DNA from: Aquiflexum balticum DSM 16537
GTDB taxonomy: Bacteria > Bacteroidota > Bacteroidia > Cytophagales > Cyclobacteriaceae
Reading direction: 5' to 3'
Assembly (NCBI RefSeq): GCF_900176595.1
Contig: NZ_LT838813.1
Location: 5,722,001 to 5,786,000, forward strand
Length of the DNA: 64,000 nt
This document shows, piece after piece, positions 36,961 to 44,664 of the stretch. How positions within the stretch are numbered: the first letter of the stretch is position 1; each line of letters starts with the position of its first letter. Under the pieces are notes generated by a model, which was given only the letters and a program-made list of their open reading frames with translations, searched no databases and was not told where the DNA came from. Both the position numbers and the translations under genes were made by a program.

Positions 36961-37800
36961 CAAATCCAAAATATCCCTGATCTTATTCACTTTTCCCATT
37001 TCATTGGCCAACCCTTCATAGTCATCGGCAATGATTTTATCTCTGAACTTGGAAAGACTTGCAATGTAAAGACTCATGGCATCCAAGATGTTCTTCTTAT
37101 TTTCCTCCATTATCGGTGCCCACATCGCAGGTGAGCTTTTGGCCAAACGTACTGTGGACGCAAAGCCTGAACCTGCCATATCGAAGATATTTTTTTCATC
37201 TTCCATTTTATCCAACACCGTTTTCCCCAACATAAATGAAGAAATATGGGACAAATGGGATACGAAAGCCAAGTGCCTGTCATGTTCCTCAGGATCCATA
37301 AAACGTAACTTCATATTGAGTGCCTCCAAAATCTCGTAGGCCATTCCTTTGAGATGAATATTGGTTTTTTCCATCTCACAGATGATAAATACTTTTTTGT
37401 CCAACAGATTTTCCTGAGCCGCTTTTGGCCCTGAATACTCCGTACCTGCAATGGGGTGACCTGCCAAATACTGCTCTCTTTTGGGATGATCCGCTACAGA
37501 TTTACAAAGGGCCTCTTTGGTTGATCCAAAATCCATTACCAAGGTATTTGGACCTATTTCATCCAAAGTTTTGACTAAAAGTTCAGATAAGGTATTTGCC
37601 GGTGTAGCCAAAACAATCACATCTGTATCCATATCGGGTTTTTCTTTGGCTTCCTCAATGATTCCCAAGGCTATGGCGTCTTCCTGGTTTTGTGAATTTG
37701 AATCGTATCCAGTGAATTTGATTTCAGGTTTTGCTTTTTTAAGAGCCAAAGCAAATGAACCTCCCAAAAGACCAAGCCCGATGATGTGTATTTTTTTCAT
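36952..37800 (-). CDS. tyrA: Prephenate dehydrogenase
   Basis: Protein of 282 residues. NAD-binding IHIIGLGLLGGSFALALKKA at the N-terminus; DFGSTKEALCKSV and AGHPIAGTEYSGPKAAQENL carry the prephenate-binding His and Gly residues. The helical dimerisation domain follows (FVSHLSHISSFMLGK). There is no ACT domain, so feedback by Tyr is not expected through that module. It makes 4-hydroxyphenylpyruvate for tyrosine. The last residues (GQ) and stop codon lie inside an intergenic repeat. Confidence 0.93.
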   Translation of the reverse strand: MKKIHIIGLGLLGGSFALALKKAKPEIKFTGYDSNSQNQEDAIALGIIEEAKEKPDMDTDVIVLATPANTLSELLVKTLDEIGPNTLVMDFGSTKEALCKSVADHPKREQYLAGHPIAGTEYSGPKAAQENLLDKKVFIICEMEKTNIHLKGMAYEILEALNMKLRFMDPEEHDRHLAFVSHLSHISSFMLGKTVLDKMEDEKNIFDMAGSGFASTVRLAKSSPAMWAPIMEENKKNILDAMSLYIASLSKFRDKIIADDYEGLANEMGKVNKIRDILDLGQ

Positions 37801-37830
37801 GTTTACAAAAGTAATAGTATGGTTAGATGA

Positions 37831-38973
37831 TTAAATTCTATTGATAGCTTCTTGGATAGCTTTTTCATGTACACAGAGAGAAAACCTTACATACCCTTCT
37901 CCTGCCTTACCAAACACATGGCCGGGAGTGACGAAAATATGATAAGTATAAAGTAGGCTGTCCACAAATTGATCTGAACTTTGTCCTTCGGGCAGTTTGG
38001 CCCAGACAAACATCCCTGCTGTGTCTTTCTCACAACTCATGCCCAACTTTTCGACCAAATCCCAAACGAGTTTTCTCCGCTCTGAATAAGTTTTGTTTAA
38101 TTGCTGATACCAATCTCCACCCAATGCCAAAGCTGCAATCGCTCCTTCCTGTATCCCCAAAAACATGCCGGAATCCATATTGCTTTTCACTTTGGTGATA
38201 GCTTGAATCCATTCAGCTTTTCCTGCAAGCATCCCTATCCGCCAACCTGCCATATTGGAAGTTTTACTCAGGGAGTTGAGCTCCAAGGCAATCTCTTTGG
38301 AACCTTCAATCTGAAAGATGCTTTTTGGATTGTCTTCCAAAATGAAACTGTAAGGATTATCATGGGCAATGATGATATTGTATTTTTTGCCAAAGGCTAT
38401 CAGTTTTTGAAACAAATGAAGATCAGCCTTGGCTCCGGTAGGCATGTGGGGATAGTTTACCCACATGATTTTGACCTTGCTTAGATCCTGTTTTTCCAAT
38501 TCTTTAAAATCAGGATACCATTTATTTTCAGCCTTCAATGAATAATAAATCGGAGAGGCACCCAATAATTTTGCTACAGAAGTATAGGTGGGGTATCCAG
38601 GATCAGGGATCAATACTTCATCCCCTTCATTCAGAAAAGTCATGGAAACATGCATGATGCCTTCTTTGGATCCTATGAGTGGAAGAATCTCCGTTTGAGG
38701 CAATAATGATGCCTGATAAAATTTGAAATAAAATTCCGCAAATGCCTTTCTCAAGGCAGGAATCCCTTGATAATTTTGATAACCGTGGGATTTGGGAAGA
38801 GAAGCTGTTTTGTATAAAGCCTCCACTACTGTCAGATGTGGTGGTAAGTCAGGACTGCCAATTCCCATGTTGATAATGGGCTTCCCTTCAGCTATCAGTT
38901 GATTGACTTCTTTGAGTTTTTTGGAAAAATAATATTCCTCAACTTGAGCAACTCTTTTTGAAAAAGACACCAT
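37831..38973 (-). CDS. Class I/II PLP-dependent aminotransferase of the aromatic locus
   Basis: Protein of 380 residues, fold type I. Motifs: MGIGSPDLPPH, ILPLIGSKEGIMHVSM, DPGYPTYTSVAKLLGASPIY, NYPHMPTGA and the PLP-binding Lys in ELNSLSKTSNMAGWRIGMLA. It lies between pheA and tyrA, so it most likely transaminates phenylpyruvate and hydroxyphenylpyruvate. It resembles LL-diaminopimelate and aspartate-type enzymes, which are the alternatives. Its ATG shares one base with the pheA stop codon (TAATG). Confidence 0.9.
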   Translation of the reverse strand: MVSFSKRVAQVEEYYFSKKLKEVNQLIAEGKPIINMGIGSPDLPPHLTVVEALYKTASLPKSHGYQNYQGIPALRKAFAEFYFKFYQASLLPQTEILPLIGSKEGIMHVSMTFLNEGDEVLIPDPGYPTYTSVAKLLGASPIYYSLKAENKWYPDFKELEKQDLSKVKIMWVNYPHMPTGAKADLHLFQKLIAFGKKYNIIIAHDNPYSFILEDNPKSIFQIEGSKEIALELNSLSKTSNMAGWRIGMLAGKAEWIQAITKVKSNMDSGMFLGIQEGAIAALALGGDWYQQLNKTYSERRKLVWDLVEKLGMSCEKDTAGMFVWAKLPEGQSSDQFVDSLLYTYHIFVTPGHVFGKAGEGYVRFSLCVHEKAIQEAINRI

Positions 38974-39788
38974 TATTTCCTGTTTAGGTATTCCCCAAAG
39001 ATTTTGACCTCCCCAAAATTATTGTTTATTTCTTGAATTGCATTTTGAAAAGCAGCATAATCATCAAATTGTGTATCTATAAAAAATGCATATTCCCAAG
39101 GTTTTTCAATAACCGGTATGGACTGGATTTTGCTGAGGTCCAAACCATAGTCGCTCATCATGGTAAGCAATTTGGCCAAAATTCCTTTGGAGTTTTTTAC
39201 TGTAACTTTGATAGATGCTTTATTGGGCACAAAATCCAAATTCACATTATCTTTTTGGAGGATGATAAACCTAGTGAAATTATTTTTGACTGTCTGTATG
39301 TCTTCGGCCAATATTTCCAAGTCATAGATTTTTGCAGCTGTTTTACTGGCAATAGCCCCGATTCCGGAAAGCTTTTCTTCTGAAATTCTTTTGGCTACCG
39401 AAGCCGTGTCCACATCATCAATCAATTGGATGGCAGGATGGTTTTCAAAAAACTTTTTGCATTGCAGCAGGGCCATAGGATGGGACCTGACTTCCAAAAG
39501 GTTATTAATCTCTCGGCCGGGCAATGCCATCAGATTGTGTGAAATGGGCAGGTAATATTCATCTTTAATCCGGAGATTGTACCGGTCTATCAATTCGTAA
39601 TTTGGAAGGATAGCTCCTGCAATTGAATTTTCTATGGCCAAAACCCCAAATTCCGCTTCCCCTTTACTGACACTTTTGGCAACTTCCTCAAATATCCGAA
39701 ATCCCAAAATCCCTGCATCCGCCCCAAAAACATTGAGTGCCACCTGATGGTGAAATGAACCGGGAATTCCTTGTATTGCGATTTGCAT
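38973..39788 (-). CDS. pheA: Prephenate dehydratase with ACT domain
   Basis: Protein of 271 residues without chorismate mutase. The PDT domain starts IAIQGIPGSFHHQVALNVFG and contains the catalytic-region TVKNNFTRFIIL (TRF motif). A C-terminal ACT domain (about 190-271: IKVTVKNSKGILAKLLTMMS) should bind Phe, but the usual ESRP motif reads IEKP here, so the binding site may differ. It makes phenylpyruvate. The mutase activity is supplied by the two DAHP synthase fusions of the locus. Confidence 0.94.
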   Translation of the reverse strand: MQIAIQGIPGSFHHQVALNVFGADAGILGFRIFEEVAKSVSKGEAEFGVLAIENSIAGAILPNYELIDRYNLRIKDEYYLPISHNLMALPGREINNLLEVRSHPMALLQCKKFFENHPAIQLIDDVDTASVAKRISEEKLSGIGAIASKTAAKIYDLEILAEDIQTVKNNFTRFIILQKDNVNLDFVPNKASIKVTVKNSKGILAKLLTMMSDYGLDLSKIQSIPVIEKPWEYAFFIDTQFDDYAAFQNAIQEINNNFGEVKIFGEYLNRK

Positions 39789-39802
39789 TTAGGCTAATTA
39801 TT

Positions 39803-39904
39803 TTATGGTAGAATTAGATTAACATCCTGAATTCTCTCAAAATGCTTTCTTCTGAAATAATCAAAAAGTACAGAAGTATCCAAGCAAATTATTCTGCTCT
39901 CCAT
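39803..39904 (-). pseudogene. Truncated VapC-type PIN toxin (33 codons left)
   Basis: ATG at 39902-39904, overlapping the end of the vapB-like gene, then MESRIICLDTSVLFDYFRRK and 13 more residues before TAA at 39803-39805. ICLDTSVLFDYF is the first strand of a PIN domain with its catalytic Asp. Complete VapC proteins have about 130 residues; the rest is absent, and pheA starts 14 bases after the stop. A deletion fused the remnant to pheA's leader. It cannot be an active nuclease. Confidence 0.82.
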
Positions 39905-40128
39905 TTGTTGATTAAATCTCTTGCTTCCGATATTTTCTCCAACTCTTCTTTAGAAAGCGTCGGGCCCTGTAAAAGCAGTTCCCTTAAAATTTCACTTTTC
40001 CTTTTTCTCTGATCCATTTCCAAAGTTTTTTGATCGAGAAGGACTTTGACCTCTACCAATTCATCAGGTTGAAGACTATTGATGATCTCCTTTAATTGAT
40101 CTATATTTTTTTCTAATGACACACCCAT
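39889..40128 (-). CDS. VapB-like antitoxin, now without an intact toxin
   Basis: Protein of 79 residues, charged and helical (IDQLKEIINSLQPDELVEVK, then SEILRELLLQGPTLSKEELE). The tail EARDLINKWRAE resembles toxin-wrapping ends of VapB-type antitoxins. The truncated vapC remnant starts inside its last codons. Sitting just upstream of pheA, it may now simply be co-transcribed with pheA, the aminotransferase gene and tyrA. Confidence 0.7.
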   Translation of the reverse strand: MGVSLEKNIDQLKEIINSLQPDELVEVKVLLDQKTLEMDQRKRKSEILRELLLQGPTLSKEELEKISEARDLINKWRAE

Positions 40129-40249
40129 ATCTAAATATACGGAAATTTACATTTTTGATTCTAATTTTGTGTTTAACAACCTTCTAGTATTTCTTGACTA
40201 TTGGTTCTAAAATCTCGCATCCCCATTACTCGGGGCAATCCTTTACCTT

Positions 40250-40510
40250 CATCCCTCATCCTTTATCCTTCATCCTTTCCCCACTTATTTCTTGGCTCTC
40301 ATCTTTCCCTCTTCATACATCCCCCTCGTCCTTCACGAGATTGCCACGTCGCATGGAGGACTATTAAAATATCCAAGTTCTCTAATGCTCCTCGCAGTGA
40401 CAGTGTCTCAACCTTCATCCCTCATCCTTTCTCCTTCATCCTTTACCCCCTTCATCCTTTCTCCTCTTGGTTCTTGATTCTTGATTCTAATCTCTCGCTT
40501 CTCGCTTCTC
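40250..40510. repeat. Cluster of heptamer tandem repeats in the spacer upstream of the vapB-like gene
   Basis: CATCCCT-CATCCTT-TATCCTT-CATCCTT (40250-40277), the same set again with TCTCCTT (40416-40466), TTCTTGA x2 plus TTCTAAT (40471-40491) and TCTCGCT x2 (40493-40506). All have a 7-base period. Between them (about 40330-40415) is a piece resembling Bacteroidota intergenic repeats (CACGAGATTGCCACGTCGC and CCTCGCAGTGACAG). Confidence 0.85.
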
Positions 40511-40523
40511 AACCCTTCCCTTC

Positions 40524-40563
40524 AGGAAAAACCTTCGAGGTCAAAAAAAGACCTCAAAGGTTT
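40524..40563 (-). terminator. Terminator of aroA
   Basis: On minus: AAACCTTTGAGGTC, loop of seven T, GACCTCGAAGGTTT, then TTCC; 14-base arms with one mismatch (40528-40541 and 40550-40563). Confidence 0.85.
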
Positions 40564-41798
40564 CAAAGTCTTGTATCTTGTGTCTTGCGTCTTGCATCTA
40601 TCAAAGCAACATGCTTCCAAAAACTCGGATAAGATTTATTGACTACTTCCGGGTCTTCAATAAAGACGTTGGTCTTGGTCATCAACGGCATAAAGGCCAT
40701 GGCCATTCTATGATCATCATAGGTATGGATCCGGACTTCATGGGGCATTTGAACCGATGGAATCAAAGTAAACGCTTCATTTTCACCCTCCACTAATTCA
40801 GCATTGAAGCTTGCCAATTCCTGCTGCAAAGCATAAATCCGGTCGGTTTCTTTGATCCTAAGGCTTTCAAGACCCGTTAATGTAGTTTTCTGACCTATAA
40901 TGGCGCAAGTCACCGCAACGGTCTGGGCCAAGTCCGGGCAATGGGTAAAATCCCAAGAAGCCAAGCCTTTCACTTTTTGTTTGGTCAATTTTACACCACC
41001 CGCTTTAAACTCACTTTTAACGCCTAACCTGTCCATAATATCCACAATGGCTGAATCTCCTTGCAGACTGTTTTCTTTCAATCCCTCCAAAAACAACTCG
41101 CCTTTATCCGCACAGGCCAAAAGACTGAACCAATAGCTCGCTCCTGACCAATCGCTCTCTACTGAAAAAGCAGTAGGTTGATAGGACTGATTCGGAATTT
41201 TAATCTTGTTATCTTCCCAAGTATAGTTGATCCCAAATTGCTTCATCAACTGCAGGGTCATCTCTATATAAGTTCTTGACCCAACTTTTCCTTCCAATGT
41301 AATCTCCAAACCTTTTGGAAGCAAAGGTGCTATCATCAGCATGGCTGAAATATACTGGCTGCTGACATCACCTCGGATGGTCACTTGATCATTCACTTGT
41401 TCCGGCATACCATGAATTGCCAAAGGCGGAAATCCTTCTTTGTTCATATAATGAATTTCTGCCCCAATATGCCTTAAAGCATCCACCAAAATCCCAATGG
41501 GCCTTTCGCACATTCTTGGGGTGCCGGTCATGACTTTATGCTGGTTGGTTACCACTGCATAGGCAGTCAAAAACCGCATGGTGGTACCCGCATCCAAGAC
41601 ATCAAAAATAGCCGGATTCTGTTTGAGCAAACGAATCATGGTCTGTGTGTCTCTGGCTTCCGCCAAGTTGGTGATGGAATTTTCACCAGCTGTCAAGGCA
41701 TCAATTATCAAAACCCTGTTGCTTTCACTTTTCGAGGAAGGTAAAGGGATTATTGTTGATTGAAATGAGCTGATCTGTTGTAAATATTGGGCAATCAT
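40563..41798 (-). CDS. aroA: 3-Phosphoshikimate 1-carboxyvinyltransferase (EPSP synthase)
   Basis: Protein of 411 residues. Shikimate-3-phosphate site: PLPSSKSESNRVLIIDAL near the N-terminus. FDVLDAGTTMRFLTAYAVV, RMCERPIGILVDALRHIGAE, RGDVSSQYISAMLMIAPLLP and YDDHRMAMAFMPL (catalytic Asp/His/Arg) follow. It joins shikimate 3-phosphate and PEP. The last ten residues (ARRKTQDTRL) are encoded by four copies of a heptamer repeat, so the natural C-terminus seems to have been extended or replaced by the repeat. Confidence 0.95.
   Translation of the reverse strand: MIAQYLQQISSFQSTIIPLPSSKSESNRVLIIDALTAGENSITNLAEARDTQTMIRLLKQNPAIFDVLDAGTTMRFLTAYAVVTNQHKVMTGTPRMCERPIGILVDALRHIGAEIHYMNKEGFPPLAIHGMPEQVNDQVTIRGDVSSQYISAMLMIAPLLPKGLEITLEGKVGSRTYIEMTLQLMKQFGINYTWEDNKIKIPNQSYQPTAFSVESDWSGASYWFSLLACADKGELFLEGLKENSLQGDSAIVDIMDRLGVKSEFKAGGVKLTKQKVKGLASWDFTHCPDLAQTVAVTCAIIGQKTTLTGLESLRIKETDRIYALQQELASFNAELVEGENEAFTLIPSVQMPHEVRIHTYDDHRMAMAFMPLMTKTNVFIEDPEVVNKSYPSFWKHVALIDARRKTQDTRL
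40568..40598. repeat. GTCTTGY heptamer repeat inside the aroA 3' end
   Basis: GTCTTGT-ATCTTGT-GTCTTGC-GTCTTGC-ATC on plus; on minus it is coding sequence for the end of AroA. Confidence 0.9.
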
Positions 41799-41861
41799 TC
41801 GGTTTGATGTTAATTTAAATTGGGTGTGGTATTTTCTTTCTGGAATTCAGGTCGCATCTGA

Positions 41862-42950
41862 TTATAGGTCTCTATAATAATGGAAAGAGTCAAAAATCTC
41901 CTCCACAGTCACATTGAAGTTGTATTCACATTTACCAATTTGGGTCAATAAGGAAAAATTGAGGGTTTTTCCTTCATTTTTTTTGTCCTGGCTACAGAGG
42001 GCGACTATGGCCGGAATATCTTCGACAGGGAAATCAAATTTCCCGAATACATCCATCAGCATTTTATTTATGATCTCCAATTCAGATTTTGAAAGACCTG
42101 ATTTTTTGACTGATAGATAGGATTCACAGATCATCCCGATAGCAATGGCTTCCCCATGCAACAAGTGTCTGTCTGAATCCAGATAATAAGATTCAAAAGC
42201 ATGCCCAATCGTATGGCCAAAATTGAGTATTTTCCTTAATCCGGATTCTTTGGGGTCCTTTTGAACCACCTCCTTTTTGATACTCACTGACTTTTCAATG
42301 ATTTCTCTCCAGTTCTGCTTTTCCCATCCTTCTGCTTTGAGACATCCAAAATAATTGGCATTTCGAATCAATCCATGTTTGATTACTTCTGCATAACCCG
42401 ACCTTAATTCCTCCTTAGGCAGGGTCTTTAGAAATACTTCAGAAATCATCACCGCTTCCGGTTCTGCAAAGACACCAATATGATTTTTGAAACCGTTGAA
42501 ATCCACTCCCAATTTACCACCAACACTGGCATCGACCTGAGAAAGCAAAGTGGTGGGAATATTGACAAATCGTACACCCCTTTTATAAGTCGCTGCGCAA
42601 AATCCGCCCATATCCCCTGTGACACCACCACCAAGGTTGATGATCAATGCTTTACGGTCAAAGGCTTCATCTGTCATCCATTGCCAGATAGCAGTACATG
42701 TCTCCAGGTTTTTGTGGGTTTCTCCTGCCGGAAAGGAATACTGAGAGAACCCTCCGGGTAAGTTATCCTTTATGAGGGGCAGGCAAAGTTTTTCAGTATT
42801 GGTATCTGTGATGACCCCTAACTTGGAAAAGCTATGATTTGCCAGATAGCTCTTGAGATCTTCGGCTATGGTATTGGAAAATATGATTGATTCCAAAATG
42901 TTTTTTTTAATGTTTATCTGCTTCTTTGCCAGTAACCCAATATTCTTCAA
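41862..42950 (-). CDS. aroB: 3-Dehydroquinate synthase
   Basis: Protein of 362 residues; the first 18 residues may not belong, since family members usually begin near LESIIFSNTIAEDLKSYL. NAD-binding GGGVTGDMGGFCAATYKRGV, zinc and substrate residues in GYAEVIKHGLI, and ILNFGHTIGHAFES followed by LLHGEAIAIGM. It converts DAHP to dehydroquinate, second step of the shikimate pathway. The aroA gene follows after 63 bases. Confidence 0.95.
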   Translation of the reverse strand: MKNIGLLAKKQINIKKNILESIIFSNTIAEDLKSYLANHSFSKLGVITDTNTEKLCLPLIKDNLPGGFSQYSFPAGETHKNLETCTAIWQWMTDEAFDRKALIINLGGGVTGDMGGFCAATYKRGVRFVNIPTTLLSQVDASVGGKLGVDFNGFKNHIGVFAEPEAVMISEVFLKTLPKEELRSGYAEVIKHGLIRNANYFGCLKAEGWEKQNWREIIEKSVSIKKEVVQKDPKESGLRKILNFGHTIGHAFESYYLDSDRHLLHGEAIAIGMICESYLSVKKSGLSKSELEIINKMLMDVFGKFDFPVEDIPAIVALCSQDKKNEGKTLNFSLLTQIGKCEYNFNVTVEEIFDSFHYYRDL

Positions 42951-42960
42951 AATACGTGAC

Positions 42961-42988
42961 GGAAGACCGAAGTCGGAAGACCGATGTA
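42961..42988. repeat. 14-base tandem repeat upstream of aroB
   Basis: GGAAGACCGAAGTC followed by GGAAGACCGATGTA. A related copy lies at about 54301-54322. The remaining spacer 42951-43252 has no credible gene. Confidence 0.8.
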
Positions 42989-43222
42989 CCGGTCATTTCA
43001 GTCTCTTGGTGAGAATTATATTGAATTACCATTTTACTGGCATCAATGCGTACATACATATTTTTATTTTTAGCAATTTTACAATTCAAAGTAAAAGTAC
43101 GGAAATACCCAGCTAGATATTCCTATCCAACCCAGCAATCCGTACTTCATTTATCATTGAAACTTCACGACTCTCAATAAGCTTCATCCCACATTGTCAC
43201 TGTTCTTGGTCCCAGATACTTT

Positions 43223-43250
43223 GTACTTGGTACATCGTACTTGGTACATT
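43223..43250. repeat. 14-base tandem repeat next to the distal DAHP synthase stop
   Basis: GTACTTGGTACATC followed by GTACTTGGTACATT, ending three bases before the stop codon (43253-43255). Confidence 0.85.
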
Positions 43251-43252
43251 CC

Positions 43253-44350
43253 TCACTTCTTCACCGCAGCCGCTTCTCTCAACTGCTTCTCCTGTCTTTT
43301 GACAGACTCTTCATGGATACAATAAAGCAATTCCTTCATGAATTTTTCGCTGAGGTTTTTCTCCACACCTTTTTGGGTCCGGGATTCCATCACATATTTC
43401 CATCTGTCCGATTGGAATACGGTCAGGTGATGTTCTCTTTTATAAGCACCTACCTGATCGATCAAGGAGAACCTTTCCTGTAGAATATCCAACAATTGAT
43501 CATCCAAGTGGTCAATGGCATTTCTCAGGTCGTTCAATCTTTCACTCGGGTTTTCTGCGCCTAGCGTATCTTTAAAGTCAATCTGGGATAATATATTTTT
43601 CAAAGCGGCGGGAGTTACTTGTTGCTTTGCATCAGACCAAGCGTTATCCGGGTCATGGTGTGTCTCGATCATCAAACCATCCAAGCCAAAATTGATGGCC
43701 CGCTGCGCTGTTTCCAAAATACCTTCCCTGTTTCCAACGATATGGCTAGGGTCATTGATCACTTCCATACCTTTCCACTCTCTTTTCAAGTGAATGGGCA
43801 TTGACCAATTGGGCTTATTACGGAATCTTTTGTCATAAGAATCTGAAAATCCTCTGTGAATAGCGGCCAACTTATTGATGCCCACGGCATGCAATCTTTC
43901 CAAGGCGCCTATCCAAAGCTGGAGATCCGGATTCATGGGGTTTTTGACCATTACGGGAATATCAACTCCTCTTAGCGCTTCAGCAATTTCCTGTACGGCA
44001 AAAGGATTGACCGTAGTTCTTGCTCCAATCCAAAGCACATCAACTTTATGTTTAAGTGCCATCTCCGCATGGGCGGCATTTCCTACTTCCGTGGTAATGG
44101 GGATATTAAGGTGATGTCTGACTATTTCCATCCATTTGAGACCATCTTCTCCAATGCCTTCAAACATCCCGGGTCTTGTACGGGGTTTCCAAATACCTGC
44201 ACGGAACATGCTGGGAATCATATTTTCCTTTTTCATGTCTATGCAGACTTTTTCGATCTGTTCAGGGCTTTCTGCACTGCAGGGACCGGCTATGATGACA
44301 TGTCCTTCAAGTCCTAATCCCCAGTCTTTGGTTTGTAAGTGATCTTTCAT
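43253..44350 (-). CDS. DAHP synthase-chorismate mutase fusion, attenuator-controlled copy
   Basis: Protein of 365 residues. The N-terminal DAHP synthase (KDO8P-like type) shows VIIAGPCSAESPEQIEKV, the PEP/E4P motif GIWKPRTRPGMFEG, AIHRGFSDSYDKRFRNKPNW and the metal-site DPSHIVGNR. From about residue 275 an AroQ chorismate mutase helix domain follows (LNDLRNAIDHLDDQLLDILQ, then VGAYKREH). The first and the branch-point step of aromatic synthesis are thus in one chain. In relatives, prephenate or chorismate bound by the mutase part regulates the synthase. A Phe/Tyr leader peptide and terminator lie directly upstream, unlike for the paralogue. Confidence 0.94.
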   Translation of the reverse strand: MKDHLQTKDWGLGLEGHVIIAGPCSAESPEQIEKVCIDMKKENMIPSMFRAGIWKPRTRPGMFEGIGEDGLKWMEIVRHHLNIPITTEVGNAAHAEMALKHKVDVLWIGARTTVNPFAVQEIAEALRGVDIPVMVKNPMNPDLQLWIGALERLHAVGINKLAAIHRGFSDSYDKRFRNKPNWSMPIHLKREWKGMEVINDPSHIVGNREGILETAQRAINFGLDGLMIETHHDPDNAWSDAKQQVTPAALKNILSQIDFKDTLGAENPSERLNDLRNAIDHLDDQLLDILQERFSLIDQVGAYKREHHLTVFQSDRWKYVMESRTQKGVEKNLSEKFMKELLYCIHEESVKRQEKQLREAAAVKK

Positions 44351-44368
44351 GATTGTTGAAATTGGTTT

Positions 44369-44457
44369 AAAATAAAAAACCCGACTCTTTCGAATCGGGC
44401 TCTTATATGGTTTGAATTTTTTAATTTTTTACCAGACAATAGGCAGCTCCGATTCGA
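44369..44457 (-). promoter_or_regulatory. Antiterminator/terminator pair of a Phe/Tyr attenuator
   Basis: Terminator on minus: CCCGATTC (44399-44392), GAAA loop, GAGTCGGG (44387-44380), then TTTTTTATTTT, 18 bases before the DAHP synthase ATG. Alternative pairing: TCGAATCGG (44457-44449) is an exact complement of CCGATTCGA (44398-44390), extended by GCT/AGC after one bulged A. This 9-12 bp antiterminator uses the 5' arm of the terminator, so the two folds exclude each other. Confidence 0.8.
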
Positions 44458-44516
44458 CCTTGAGGACGAAAGTAAAAGTAAAAGAAGGTAAAATATGCGA
44501 AGGCTGCGATTAACAT
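44421..44516 (-). CDS. Phe/Tyr-rich leader peptide (31 residues)
   Basis: ATG at 44514-44516, TAA at 44421-44423. Residues 6-16 read FAYFTFFYFYF: six Phe and three Tyr in eleven codons. The rest (RPQGRIGAAYCLVKN) encodes the antiterminator arm at codons 20-24. It resembles enterobacterial pheL and pheST leader peptides in role, not in sequence. The peptide itself probably has no function; ribosome stalling on Phe/Tyr codons would report low charged tRNA. The promoter places the RNA start at or one base before the ATG, so it may be leaderless. Confidence 0.82.
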   Translation of the reverse strand: MLIAAFAYFTFFYFYFRPQGRIGAAYCLVKN

Positions 44517-44520
44517 GTTC

Positions 44521-44551
44521 CAAATGTAAAAGCCACTATTTTAAAAACAAA
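44521..44551 (-). promoter_or_regulatory. Consensus Bacteroidota promoter of the attenuator
   Basis: On minus: TTTG (44551-44548), exactly 19 bases, TACATTTG (44528-44521). Both boxes and the spacing are perfect. The start of transcription is expected at about 44515-44518. Confidence 0.8.
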
Positions 44552-44664
44552 TTAATTTTTGAATATTTTTTTGAATTTTCTTCAATAAATTTCAAACTCC
44601 TTGTGAATCCGGGAATTGAAGTACAATAATTATCTCAATACCAAATATTATTCTGAAAATTTAA

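Noticed and set aside
40201-40632. Long plus-strand frame through the heptamer cluster and the aroA end
   Set aside because: It is low-complexity sequence created by repeats (Pro/Ser/Leu-rich) and is antisense to aroA.
42907-43089. 60-codon minus-strand frame upstream of aroB
   Set aside because: It overlaps the aroB start and runs through the 14-base repeat at 42961-42988; the protein has no recognisable domain. Treated as chance.
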